DNA from: Scolanthus callimorphus
Lineage: Eukaryota > Cnidaria > Anthozoa > Actiniaria > Edwardsiidae
DNA length: 64,000 nucleotides
Reading direction: 5' to 3'
Assembly: GCA_033964015.1 (NCBI GenBank)
Contig: CM066912.1
Coordinates: 19,827,073-19,891,072 of the forward strand
Both the position numbers and the translations under genes were made by a program. The notes under the pieces are model-generated. The model saw only the letters and a list, made by a program, of their open reading frames with translations. It had not been told where the DNA came from and searched no databases. Below, one piece after another: positions 33,937 through 45,497 of this stretch (its first letter is position 1; the number at the start of each line of letters is the position of its first letter).

Positions 33937-34871
33937 CATGTTAGTCATATTAAGTGTCAACTTATTTGCGGCTAGCCATTTATTAATACCGTCCAGGTCC
34001 TCATTCATGTGCAAATTGATGACCCCCAGGTCGTCACTGGCAAACGTTATACTGGTGTCATCAGCGTACATTCTCGGCTGGGAGTGCAACAAGCAGATTG
34101 GCAGGTCATTAATATAGAGTAAAAACAACAGTGGGCCAAGAATTGTTCCCTGGGGGACCCCACACTTCACAAAAGCTGGTGAAGAATTTTGACCGTTAAC
34201 CTGACATACCTGAGAACGATTACCCAGGTACGAGGCAAACCACTGTAAAGTTGTGCCATGAAGGCCAAAATAACGCAACTTTGACAAAATAATATTATGG
34301 TCAACTGTGTCGAAGGCCTTTTTGAGATCCAGAAAAACAACAACATTAACACAACCCCTATCAATGTTTAACGACCATGAATCAGTGGCTTCCCCCCAAG
34401 GCACAACATATTTTTTACGAATTTTGAGATCCCTCCTCAAAATCATCTGCCCCCCCCCCCCCCCCCCCCCCTGTAGTATACATAATGAATGCAGCCTAAG
34501 GAGCGTAACATGTATAAAATGGGCATGAACGGCTGATGTAAGTTGTGTATATGTGTTCAGTCTATTATAATGACACTATAACAGCATAAGTGGTGAGACT
34601 GGAATGCTTTTCTGGACAGCGCTATAGTCTATAAAATTGCCTCGACTATCAAAAAATCTCATTACATAACAAAAGAATATAATTAAAAAACAAAAATGTC
34701 GCACAATATATAGAGAGTTGGGACCCTTTTTCGAGCTATTAACATCTAAACCATTTTCTAGACATCTAAGGATTCAAAAATTGTATGTCTCGTTACTAGT
34801 TCCGGGGGGTGCACGTGAACCCCATCTACCGACTAAGCGACTAATTGTCATGATGTGAAGACATTGTTATA

Positions 34872-35158
34872 TGTTACTCCGATTTTCATAATTCTGCGAA
34901 CTCTACACCGACCAACAAACCGAGGTTGACTTCTGTCAATCAAACGAGTGAACAACTCACGAAGGCTTTCATAGATGTTCATGAACTGACAGGGGCTAGC
35001 TACGCTTCAAACACATTTTTTTAACTGTAACTTGTAAATCAAACTCCGAAAACTTGCGTGGACTTGACTTAAAAGGTTTGATTGACGGAAGCCGAAACGT
35101 AGTTTGGCGTTCGGAAATGTCAAGTGGGAGTTCGCAGAATTATGAAAAGCGCAGTAAA
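34872..35158. mobile_element. Foldback MITE, GCGGTTTTCGTAATTCTGCG family, copy 1
   Basis: The left arm has TTTTCATAATTCTGCGAACTC and the right arm GAGTTCGCAGAATTATGAAAA. Inner arms pair at TTCTGTCAATCAAAC and GTTTGATTGACGGAAG. It is the diverged relative of 39130-39434. It lies just downstream of an exon of the minus-strand gene. Confidence 0.75.
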
Positions 35159-35216
35159 GTTACTTTGAATATATATCTCAAATTTATTCCATAGATATAG
35201 TATACTTTATCATTAC

Positions 35217-35320
35217 CATCATATTCCGTTCTGCCAGGGTCAAATCGTGGAAACACATCAAATTTGCTTAGGTGACTTGTAAATGGGTGCTCCGGCCATG
35301 GTTCCTTCTTCTTGATGTCC
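35217..35320 (-). CDS. Glu-rich FAM194-like gene, 104-nt exon
   Basis: The acceptor is TTCCATTTTCCAG and the donor GATG|GTAATG. One incoming base completes a Glu codon, and the exon leaves in phase 1. It encodes DIKKKEPWPEHPFTSHLSKF then DVFPRFDPGRTEYD. The Trp/Pro/His-rich sequence looks strongly conserved and is not low complexity. The style (PWPEHP, SHxSKF, FP) recalls small cilium or sperm-axoneme proteins, but I cannot name a family. Confidence 0.65.
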
Positions 35321-35740
35321 CTGGAAAATGGAACAAGCGCAGGCTCGTATACCCATTCGTTAATTGATAGCGCGTTTTTGCGTTAGCTACACGGTTATCG
35401 GTATTGCGTATACACGGCATTGCGTATACACGGTTACCGGTATAAACCGGTATTGCGTAGAGCGGTAGAGCGCCCATGAAACAAGCCACAGCCGACAGAT
35501 GAAACAGCACAGCAGTAGAAGAGTCTTTCTCCTTAAACTGTGGAGTTTGTATTAAAACATGATATTGGTACTTTGAGAGTATCAACGCGTTTAGTGCGAG
35601 CGATGATTTGAGCCATGCAACTTTCTCGAACGATTCAAATCTACAATATCTGAAAATAGATTAATCTACTCCTGCTTCGGACGCATATCAAAGTGATAGA
35701 GGGGCCTGTTCGATGGGCCCCTGATTATAGTTACACTTAC

Positions 35741-35773
35741 TCTGCGTGGGTCGTAATCAGTGGTTTAGGGAGT
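35741..35773 (-). CDS. Glu-rich FAM194-like gene, 33-nt exon
   Basis: The acceptor is TATTTTCTATTGCAG and the donor a perfect GCAGA|GTAAGTG. It encodes LPKPLITTHA and leaves in the phase that the 104-nt exon needs. Upstream exons, including the start codon, were not found; they should lie at higher coordinates. Confidence 0.6.
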
Positions 35774-37282
35774 CTGCAATAGAAAATAATAGAACATGTT
35801 TCTGACATAAAACATGAAAGCTAAACTTAAAACATATATAAAATGGAGAAGTACCAAATATCATTCCAGCTAATGGACGATTCAAGCTATAACAAACGCG
35901 CGCGCTGCATGTCGGTAGATGTGATACATTTGTCGAACAAACTGCTAAAAAAGCGCGCGCAGCATTCTGGTAGTTGTGGGACACGGCTTGGACATTTCTG
36001 GCTAAAGAAGAGCGTGCGCGCTTATAGCTGGAATTGTCCATTAATGAAGCGATAATGAAGCGCTCCTTGATATTAGTATCCACCACTTATCAGTGGATAT
36101 CCAATTCCGCGCGCTCTGATTGGCTCCTGAAACTCGGAATATCCGAGGTAGTATAATTACTCAAGTAATTTTAGAAAATAACACCTATTTTATATAGTGA
36201 ATGTGCGCATTCTGATTGGTTAAAAGGCGTGTTTGTAAGAGATCTGAGAAACACGATTGTCACGCAACGATTTCGCGCGTGTGTACGTTATTTTCTAAAA
36301 GCAATAAAGTACTTTTCTCGTGCTCTCTGGTTTCGTACAAACACTCGGGGAATGTTGGTCGAACTGATAAAAACTTGAAAGACACTCGCCTCCGGCTTGC
36401 CTCCAGCTCGTGTCTTTCAAGTTTTGATCAGTTCTCCCAACATCCCAACAAACCAGAAAGCACGTGAAAAGTACTTTTATTGCTTAAATAAAAACTAGCT
36501 GATGCCCGTGAAAATGTCATTCTCTTAGGAAAAATCGCAACGTACATAATGAGAGGAGCATGATTTCCCTGAGTTCCCCTTCCATAAACACCCTCCATGA
36601 TTTAGAAATAACCTCCCCTAACACAGACCCCCTCGCTCCATATACCGAAATAAATGAAGTGAGCCCCCTACAACATTTTTTTTGCACAGTTCCGTCCCTG
36701 ATTTTGGTGCGAAAATCACGCGCGTCTCTCAAATCGGTCAAAATTCATATCTCAGAAAGGGTAGAGAAGAAACAGGTCAAGTGAAAATTGTTCTAAGAAT
36801 ATCTTGTTTATAAAGAGAGAATATTATTTTAGAGAATATTGTCCATGTCTTCGCGCGCGCTCTGCGAAACAAGGCAGTGCCAGTGGTGTACGTTTGCACA
36901 GACTAGCTAAACGCTTTTGAACTAAAATTATCCCTACACATAACTAATTAATCTGTAACGGAACCATTAAGATCTGGATGTCTATGGTTTTCGTCCTCGG
37001 AACCTGAACTGCAGATCTTAATTGCGTTTTTCCCAATATTTTAGGCAGCTCTCCAAAAATAAGTCGTACTGTAATATGTCTTACTTCTCCGGTTCTAGTC
37101 GTCGTATTTTGTACCAGTTTTAGCATTATTTTAATAGACTTCGTATATGCAATTAAAAAACCTATCGATCAATTTTGCTCGATTTGTGTTGGATTCAAGT
37201 TGACGACATTTGCAAAGGCCAATCCGAACGCCTGCGCAATTGAAGTGTTTTAAGACGCCCAAAAAATCTCCGAAGTTCTCTT
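35774..37282. other. Upstream flank of the Glu-rich gene
   Basis: It contains a MITE at 36169-36487 and a local inverted repeat around 35860-36045 (TTCCAGCTAATGGACGATTC against GGAATTGTCCATTAATGAAG, with GCGCGCGC clusters). No start exon was recognised. The frames at 36517-36784 are spurious overlaps. Confidence 0.45.
36169..36487 (+). mobile_element. Inverted-repeat MITE, copy 2
   Basis: Opposite orientation to 18181-18470. It starts TTAGAAAATAACACC and ends AAAAGTACTTTTATTGCTTA. It has an extra inner hairpin, AAACTTGAAAGACACTCGCC against GTGTCTTTCAAGTTTTGATC. Confidence 0.75.
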
Positions 37283-38857
37283 AGACTAGACGAACTTTCG
37301 GAAAATCGTACTTCATGAGGCATTTTTTAGTAAAAGCTGGCAACAAGTGCCATCTTATGCGAAATTTTACGCTGAATCCGATTTTTTTTGTTGCCAACGC
37401 AGATTTTGCATTTTAAGAGGTGAAATGACGTCATGATTGACAGCTGTCACACAAACCTCTACAATGAATTTTTCGCCGATTTTTCTTTTCAAATTTTAAC
37501 GGCCAGTGAAATTCAAATGTATAAGTGGCAATGTGATATTCACAAAATGTATCTATATTATGGGATAGGGTGATTCCAAAATGGCGGATCCAAGATGGCC
37601 GCCGTGCCGTCATTTTGGATATCTGTTGATTGTTTGAGGCCATCACGTTCAAAGGCTAAACTTAAAAAAAAAAAAATACAAAACTTAAACGATTCTGCAA
37701 TACATAAAAAGTAGCAACTGACGATTATGGTGGAAAGAGAATAATATATAGGTAAATATATGATTGTTGTTAGTGAATTTAGGTAGGAAGCGCAATCCAC
37801 AAAATTAGCAAGTTAGTCGTCCCTACTGTAAAAGTTCTCACTATGACTATTGATTCCAAAGCCTATCACTGAGTCAACTACATCTACGACTATTGTTTTA
37901 AATGCATGCAGAATATTCCTCTTACGCACACAGGAATAATAATGATAAGAAAAAGCAGGGATAAAGGTGGAAATCATTCTATGGCAATTTAGGCGTTGCT
38001 CCAGCCTTTTCCGAATTTTTTTTATAGCCTGGTGGAAGCAACTTTCAACTTATAAGCAAAAGTAGCGAATGTAAGACTTAAATTTGTCCTCGGAGTAGCT
38101 TTCCTCTCTATGCTTGAAAGCCCTTTCCTATTCCAACCCCTTTCTTGTCTGAGGTTTCCTTTAGAGGTTTTCTGCTGGTCCTGAGGTTTCCGCTATTTTT
38201 CGATTATGCCACGGGGGCAGCAGATTGCATGATCGTTTTGAACGAGCTTTTGATATAAGGACCTCAAAGGCACAGTTTTGTTGCCGGGACTGAGGATGAT
38301 CATCGAAAAATGGTGATATCGTTTAGATCGTAAAATCAAGCGGCGTTGAATCTGATTCACCTTTTCATATTGATTTGCCTTTTATATATTTAATATGGCT
38401 TCATTCGACCAGCAGCACGGCATTTCATACTGTGATACCTTGAATTCATTGTCAGGTATTTATTTCCATGTCTTTTTTGACTACCAGACTGATAGTCTCT
38501 AAAAATCAAATTTGACGATATAGCGGCCATCTTGGATCCGCCATTTAGAATATCACAGCAGCGCCATATCCGAATAATACGACAATTTTTCGTATAGAAC
38601 ATTCTAAACTATCCTGTTCAAGTTAAATATCCGTTCGAATTTGAAATATAGCGACAAAACTATTTTAAGGGGTTCGCGAGCAGCTGTCAATCATGATGAC
38701 GTCATTTTCACCCATTAAAATGCAAAATCAAGGATGGCAACAAGAAAATTCGGATTCAGCGTGAAAAATTACATAAGAAAACTCTTGTTGCCAGCTTTTA
38801 CTAAAAAATGCCTCATGCACCTTAAATATTGCAATTTTCTGATATTTCGTCTAGTCT
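37283..38857. mobile_element. 1.57-kb foldback element
   Basis: The ends are GACTAGACGAA and TTCGTCTAGTC. Inward pairing includes CTTCATGAGGCATTTTTTAGT with its complement near 38802-38815, AATGACGTCATGATTGACAGC with GCTGTCAATCATGATGACGTC, and CAAAATGGCGGATCCAAGATG with CATCTTGGATCCGCCATTT. The unpaired middle is about 37680-38380. No coding frame is credible. Confidence 0.75.
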
Positions 38858-39023
38858 ATCTGTTGGTTGTGCTTCTCTAGCTCACGGTCTATTGGTTACA
38901 CTTGACTGTCTTTTTGGATCCTTCAACATTTTCCGCATGCTGGAATGTTGAAGGATCCAAATTGCATGAAAGATACAGCCAAGTCAAACCAACAGACCAC
39001 GAGCTAGACAAGCACAACCAACG
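38857..39023. repeat. Short palindrome
   Basis: GTTGGTTGTGCTTCTCTAGC against GCTAGACAAGCACAACC, and TTGGATCCTTCAACATT against AATGTTGAAGGATCCAA. The latter forms a hairpin with a GCATGC loop. Confidence 0.75.
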
Positions 39024-39129
39024 ACACCGCGGCAAAATGCAGTTCGCATGCGCTAAAGATTCACTGGCTTGTGAAATGAAGACAATTGAAAAAATCTACA
39101 TAACAACAGCGAACGATAAATTTTGACTT

Positions 39130-39434
39130 TACTGCGGTTTTCGTAATTCTGCGAACTCTCGCTATTGATTTCCAACGCGTAAAACCGCCTTCTGGCTTCC
39201 GTCAATCAAACTCCCGAGTCTTTTCGCCGTGACTCTTTGTGCTTTTTGATTGGCCAGCGCCTGAGCAGTGCTAAAATGGCTTCCTGTCACGACAGCAACG
39301 TTACGTGCTGGCCAATCAAAAAGCACAAAGAGTAACGACGAAAAGACTCGGGAGTTTGATTGACGGAAGCCAGAGGGCGGTTTGACGGTTGGAAATCAAT
39401 AGCGAGAGTTCGCAGAATTACGAAAACCGCAGTA
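39130..39434. mobile_element. Foldback MITE, ACTGCGGTTTTCGTAATTC family, copy 2
   Basis: A near-perfect palindrome. ACTGCGGTTTTCGTAATTCT at the left is matched by its complement ending ACCGCAGT, and the inner arms GGCTTCCGTCAATCAAAC and CTTTTTGATTGGCCAGC pair over their full length. The loop is about 40 bases. TTT/AAA surround it, and TTA/TAA can be read as flanks. Confidence 0.88.
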
Positions 39435-39607
39435 AATCATAATTTTCGCCTCGGGTGCAAGCCTTCGAGGTGCAAAAGTTCAGAGAAATATATGATCATA
39501 TTCTAGCTGGTCTGCAATTTTTGGCCTTAAGTTTCGAAGTTTTGTGTCTGGAGCTTAAGTTTTCCAAATTTCCAAGACAGCACGAGATTTGAGATAAACT
39601 AACAGTC

Positions 39608-39735
39608 AAGTTAGGATTCGAGTTAGGATTGGAGTTAGGAATCGAGTTAGGATTCGAATAAGGATTCGAGTTAGGATTCGAGTTAGGATTCGAGTTAGGA
39701 ATCGAGTTAGGATTCGAGTAAGGATTAAAGTGAGG
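39608..39735. repeat. 12-bp minisatellite, GAGTTAGGATTC
   Basis: About ten units of GAGTTAGGATTC with small variants (GGAATCGAG, GAATAAGG). A reverse-complement run of the same unit (CTAACTCGAATC) occurs at about 40645-40685. The minus strand translates to an Asn/Pro/Ser repeat, which is an artefact of the 12-base unit. The stretch between the two runs holds a GTCCACACTA-family MITE. Confidence 0.9.
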
Positions 39736-39872
39736 ATTCCAGTTACAGTCGAATGTATCTAAGACCCAATAACCTAATTTCAATATATTTTACCATTATC
39801 AAGCGCTTAAAAAGCCATTCGAATCAAATAACCACCCCAATTTACCACATAACACTAACAAACGTGCCTAAG

Positions 39873-40076
39873 ACCCCGTCCACACTACACCGTTTTCAAA
39901 CGAAAACGGATACTTTTTGCTCCGGATACGGCTATAGTCCACACTACAACGCCGAAAACGATCACCGAAAACGGCGAAAACAATACGAAAACGATAAGTG
40001 TGGACGCAAATCTGTTTGAAAACGGAGCAAAAAGTATCCGTTTTCGTTTGAAAACGGTGTAGTGTGGACGGGGTCT
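39873..40076. mobile_element. GTCCACACTA-family MITE, copy 1
   Basis: The ends are AGACCCCGTCCACACTACAC and its complement GTAGTGTGGACGGGGTCT. The inner arms read CAAACGAAAACGGATAC and its complement. A further inner pairing uses CGGCTATAGTCCACACTA and AAGTGTGGACG. Copies or relatives are at 53010-53420 and 57710-57942. Confidence 0.88.
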
Positions 40077-40842
40077 AAAGGAGATTGTTTTTAGAATCCT
40101 AGCATGCGGTTGAAGCGAGAATCGCTGCATGTGTTGCCTCACGTGTAGCCCAAACAAAAACATGAGAACGAAGTTTTCACATTTACTTTTCTTTGTTTCT
40201 TCAAATTATCACCTGTTTCGGCAAGTAAAATGCATTTAATTTATCTGTAATTTTCCAGAGTTCCTTATCGATGCTTTTGGGGTAAATTTAGGATCGAGAC
40301 TCGAGCGTGGTAACGTCACACTTGTATTCCAACCGCCAAAGAGAGGGGAAACGGACAACAAGGCCATAATAATCGCATCGCCGATCAACTAGAGCAAACC
40401 CTTTTTAGAAATAGCTGTATTCGCAAAAACTATTTGTATATATACATTTCCTCGAAGCAGAGCCTAGTCTTAAGGCTTATTGTAACGTCATCTTTTACCG
40501 CGTCGAATTTCCTAATTTAACATCGGTTTTATCCAGTTGAAGGAAAACAAACTTACGGAAAAGAATAGGCAATGGGCTACTACATGCATTTATCAACCAT
40601 AAAAAAAAACAGGCTAAAATAAACAGGAGAGCGGCTACCCAAACTCAAATCCTAACTCGAATCCTAACTCGAATCCCCAACTCGAAAGATAGGTATCCTC
40701 GAGATAGAGAGAGATATTTCTGTTATGAGATTATTTCTTTTGTTTACATTTCACAGGAAGTGAATCTTTAGCGCATCGCAAATGCGTTTTGCTGCGGTGT
40801 CCCAACAGAGAACTTTGTATTTTTTGGGCGTCTAGAGCGAGT

Positions 40843-43800
40843 TTCTATAAATATCAACCAAGTCGGGAAGAGTCGAAAACATCAAAATTTTCCAAACTTT
40901 GCTTAAAAATAGTCTATGATGAAGTGTCTTCGGCGCTGAAAGAATTTTTGATTTAATTTAAATGTCGGTGAGAAAACCCGGATTTTTCATTTTTTGCCCA
41001 AAAAGGGGTGAAAACGTGGTAATATTTGCCTCAATTTAACGTCTCCCTCACAATCGCAAGTATTTATCAAAATACCAAGTTACTTTCTGTGCATCATGTC
41101 TGCGTTCGTTTTAACTTTTTTGCACAAACATCCGTTACACATAAAATATTTTCTGTATTTTTAAATAATTTTTGAGAAAGTGCACTTTTACGAAATGTAA
41201 AGAAATAAACATATTTGCGACCGAATATCGCCCATGTTGGGACGAGTACGAACAAAAGAGAGGCATCACAGAAAAGGGCATTCATTCCCCCTTTCAGAAA
41301 ATACAAATGACATTTATTTCCAACAAGAAAAATAAATGGTTTTATGACCGGAGCATTTAGCTGTAGGATCGATAATCACTTCCGGTGAGGGCAGATTGAC
41401 AGCCAGCAGTATGTGACGTCACACGCGCAAAGTACAAGAAGTGTATCAGATCACGTGATCATCCTCTTTGAATCGGCCATCGTGGTAAATACACCATCTT
41501 GTTATTCCATGACCTTTAATAACATGCAATATCATGTACGGATTCAGGAGGTGGGCCATCATTTTATAAGACAATTTCCCACGTACTTTAAGAGTTGGGC
41601 CATACGTCCACTGTATGTTGGTTTTCGGACCCATAACATCATCAAAATTCCAGAAAATTTGGATGGCCTGGCTTGATAATGTTTTGATTGGTTTCTTGTG
41701 TTTAGCTCATACAGTATTGAAAGTTCCAAAATATCACCATTGGTTTGCTGTCCTGTTATGTTACCTGGATCCTTTTTAGACCAGGTTGGATAACAGTAAC
41801 ACAACATTCCAACAGATTGAGTTCACTGCATTTACCATTGCTATGAAGTTTATGGGCTATGAGCCTATTCAACAAGCTAAGTTTCCATAAAGTTTCAAGG
41901 TTGTTATGCCACTTGAAGTAAGTTCGATTTTCAAGAAATGGGATGTAACGCAAACTGGCCATCGCTATTTCCTGTAAGTTTAGACTGATTGTTTGAAGAG
42001 AAATTGAGTTCCTCACTAGTTATTCGAACTGAGTATATTCTGATTGCACCACTGCAGTTGATGAGGGCATAGTCACCTGAACTTGGCCATTCAACATCTT
42101 ACAGTAAATGCTTTTGGCGCCATTGTCGTGCCAATAATCTATGAGCGATGTCTCATACCTTTACCAAATTGTCAACGAAACTCAATGCAAGAATTTTACG
42201 TTAATTTTGAGCTTTCATGGACAACGATTGGTCACTCGAAACATTTGTCAGTGACATAGTAATTGCTATCCATGAAATGTAGTCATTGCTGTCTGCAAAC
42301 CCTTTAGCCATTATGTGTAAAAGAGGCCATTATAAAGCGGCCAGTACTGTCATCCCGGGGGATCTTGGTATACCTTACATCATCACTCTTTTTATTGTCA
42401 TTTCTGCCTGCGCCTCTCCATTTTAGGTCAGCATACATACTTTGCTGATGTGCAGACAATGACATTTTAAGAGTTGTGATCAAACACAAACACTTCCCAC
42501 AAAAATTACTGGTTTTTGAAACATTTTGCTGTAATATTGTCATTGCATACAACGAAACCTACAGAGGTCATTCAGCGTCCAGTAGGGTCATTCTGGTGGA
42601 AGCTTGACTTTGTGGCATAATCACTGGAATTGTCATCTCTGATTGCACTACGCCAAGTGCACGTTATATCAGCCTATATATCTCAGACAGTGTGCCCGTG
42701 CTATTCCTAGTACAGGATATGGGAGCTGCCTATTTTGCTGATATTGAGATGATGACCACCAGCCCGAGGCTGGTTATTGCAAGCCAGGCCACAATCTTTA
42801 GTGCGTGGGAAGAGTTCCTTAAACCCCAGCCTCGGGGGTATTAAATATAACTCAAGCTGAGTTCTTGTCTTTTTATCATGCAGGAGGTCGTGCCCAGCAG
42901 GGCATCATAGCTATCCAACAATGACGGGGTAAAGTACAGCGGCAAGTGGCGCAGCATCAACCCTTGTTCAGGTTAGCCCAGAGCCCCAGAGACGCAAGTG
43001 GCAGAGCAGGCCTCCACCGAAGCACCACCACCAATTCAGTTCATACCAGCTCCTCCACCTCCTAGACAGCGTAGGCTATCAGCTACATCAAATGCTACAA
43101 TGCAGAGCAGTCAGAGGCTCACTGAGGTCCAGGCACTGATCGAATCCGCAACACCTGGGGACCACACATCTCGCCCAGAGAAGCAGGATCTATACAGAAT
43201 GTAGGTTTCGCACATCACGCACCTGAGATGACATTATCTGCCGTGGAATGCACAATTTCATCTGCCTACCATGGCAACTAAAGCATCCATTCAAATTAAG
43301 CCATTACCTGGAGAGAATGGCGCTTACTGGTATACAGCAATTGGCATCTCCCTGTAGACAGTACTGTTCACGCTGCGGAGCCATACCCACTGTGCACGTT
43401 TTATAGCTAGGTACATACAATCATGTCACAAGGGGGCTGGCCAAGGGAACATTATGTAATTTATCATACCGTTCTTTGATCAGTAGAACTCTATTGTGTG
43501 GCGAATTAGTTTCTAGATGTACTTTTATCTTGCCTAATTTTGTTCTGTCGGGGAACTCAGAGTTGCCTTGGCCCGTCCCAGATTTCCAGCCATTATTTTT
43601 CCCTAAAGGGTTTTTTCTTTGGCAATGGTTCTTCAAACTTGTAAAAATAATTTTAGCGGAGCTCCATCGGAGCGTCATAGCTACATGCAGAAGAAGAAGA
43701 AAGAAAACAAAAGTGTTATACATCGACCTGTTTTGTCATGGACTTCCGGTTTGTGCGTTCGTCCGGGATCACACAGGCAACCCACCAGTTTTTTTTGTCA

Positions 43801-45497
43801 CGTGATATGACGTCATCGATGATGTCATCAAACGAGAAACGGTTTATATCTTAGGAAGGGATGAGCCTCAGACAACAAAAAATCGGTGAAAATGTCTAAG
43901 TGGCAATGGGGCAGCAACTGCGTAGTCAAGTTTTATGACGTCATCGATGAAGTCATCAAACGGGAAAAGGTTTATATCTTGGGAAGGGATGAACCAAATT
44001 GTTTCCACTTTGATAATATATAGAGGATATTACATGGCCGCGCGAGATACGAATTTTATCTTCACAAATAGTTTCTTCAGAGTTAAACGTATTTTCTTCA
44101 AAGTCAAACATGCAAACTTAAAATCTACTTGGCGCATAATCCGCTGACACAGTTAATGCCAGGGGCGTGTCTGCCAAGTGAGCACTGGCTTACACTTTCT
44201 TTTACAAATCGAAAATACCCGTGTATTTATTTATTTTTCTAGGCTAAAATTAATTGAAGCTATATTTGCTAGATCTATTGTTGTTTGGTTTGTGACAGTC
44301 ATTGCTAACCTGCGACAAGTTTATTAACCATGATAGGTGCTGAATCAGCAAAATAGAACTCGCCGTTTTTGCCCTGTATTTTGATTATGTTGCAACCAAG
44401 CTGAAACCTTTTTAGTGGACAAATTACATATTTGACCAGCTTTCTACAAAATCAGCACAAAGGCTGGCAAATATATCCACAAAAATGTCAAATTTTATGC
44501 ATTTTAAGGGTTCTCATTCCCGTCAAGATTTTTTAAGGATGACATGATCGAAATTGATTTGAAAACTTCCGTAACTTATTGCTAAAGGTAGTAAGTCTTA
44601 AACCCTAAAAATTTTGATTGAAAGCCAAAGGAGAAAGAAATTGCCGAACATAGCTCTAACCTGAATATATGACGACGCTCTAATTCGTTACCATGGTAAC
44701 GAAATGACAATTTCCCAATAAATATTGTGCGATGGAAACACCAACAGCTACTGAAAATTTGGTGTCCTAATTCTAAAGCCTGTCGAAAATATCGCAAGTA
44801 AACCTCAGAGGGGTGGCCCTCCCCTCCCTCCCTTGTACAAACATCACTAAAATGCTGTAAAATTAGCCAAATGTGACAATAAAATATGTTTTGTTATAAA
44901 TCAATGTATTTAATATAGCTACTTAAGTTATTTTTCGTCAAACATTTACAACGTATTGCGTGGCAAAAATAAAATATTCTGATACATAGAAATCCTATGG
45001 TACTTTAGGCGGTTAGAGCGTCGCCTTCAAGGATTTGCAGAAACTCGCCATTTTAATTGCACAAAAATGTTTTTGTATTTTCTGAAAGGGGAATGAATGC
45101 CCTTTTCTATGATATCTTTCTTATGTTCGAACACGTCCCAACATGGGCGATATTCGGTCGCAAATATGGTTATTTTTTTTACATTTCGAAAACGGACGCA
45201 TATATAAAACGGACGCATATATGATGTACTTTTCAGAAAATAACTTGGTATTTTGATAAATACTTGCGATTGTTCTGTGGGAGACGTTAAATTGGGGCAA
45301 AATTACCATGATTTCACTCCTTTTTGGGCAAAAAATGAAAATCACGGTTTTCTCACCGACATTTAAATTAAATCAAAAAATTCTTTCAGCGCCGAAGACA
45401 CCTCATCATAGACTATGTTTAAGGAAAGTTTGGGAAATTTTGACTTTTTCGACTCTTCCCGACTTGGTTGATATTTATAGAAACTTTGCTCTTAAAT
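40843..45497. mobile_element. 4.65-kb element or region with ~500-bp inverted repeats
   Basis: The left arm at about 40843-41335 pairs with the right arm at about 45045-45497: for example TATAAATATCAACCAAGTCG with CGACTTGGTTGATATTTATAG, AATTTAAATGTCGGTGAGAA with TTCTCACCGACATTTAAATT, and CCCATGTTGGGACG with CGTCCCAACATGGGCG. The 3.7-kb interior has no recognised transposase; a proline-rich frame at 42990-43204 and several cysteine-poor minus frames at 41560-42550 are unassigned. Whether the arms were deposited as one element or two separate insertions is unclear. Confidence 0.6.
42974..43204 (+). CDS. Unassigned proline-rich frame
   Basis: After a possible acceptor (TTCAGGTTAG) the frame is open to TAG at 43202. 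It reads a Gln/Ala start, then PPPIQFIPAPPPPRQRR, then a Ser/Thr/Gln-rich tail. It lies between the long inverted repeats of 40843-45497, so it may be a linker of a dead transposon protein rather than a host exon. I do not recognise it. Confidence 0.2.

Larger units (their letters stand above)
31975..34470 (-). mobile_element. CR1/L2-like LINE inside the inverted-repeat element
   Basis: The minus-strand reverse transcriptase is readable in two blocks. Frame 33937-34446 has FLDLKKAFDTVDH, GVPQGTILGPLLFLLYIND and the catalytic YADDT; frame 32134-32817 has LGVMIDKNLGWEEHI, LQNRAARIITFSS and ALWNDLPVELRRS. The blocks are separated by a CATG-flanked insertion. The 3' tail is (TTAC)n, seen as AGTAAGTAAGTAAG at 31977-31995. 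The 5' end is truncated within the RT domain and abuts a run of about 20 C. A small frame change occurs near 32560-32570. It is non-functional. Confidence 0.9.
31654..34847. mobile_element. 3.2-kb inverted-repeat element, outer layer
   Basis: The terminal arms of about 240 bases pair: AATTAGTCTAGTCGGTAGA on the left with TCTACCGACTAAGCGACTAATT on the right, then GGGTTCACGTGCACCCC with GGGGTGCACGTGAACCCC, then ATGTCTAGAAAATGG with CCATTTTCTAGACAT, then TTTTTTGATATTCAACGAGG with CCTCGACTATCAAAAAA. The interior is almost wholly a later LINE insertion (about 31975-34470). Removing that leaves a short foldback element. It sits in an intron of the minus-strand gene. Confidence 0.8.

Noticed and set aside
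39496..39783. Asn/Pro/Ser repeat protein on the minus strand
   Set aside because: It is the direct translation of a 12-bp minisatellite with no start context or neighbouring exon.
45003..45045. tRNA-like GGCGGTTAGAGCGTCGCC
   Set aside because: No T-arm or matching acceptor stem could be laid out around it.
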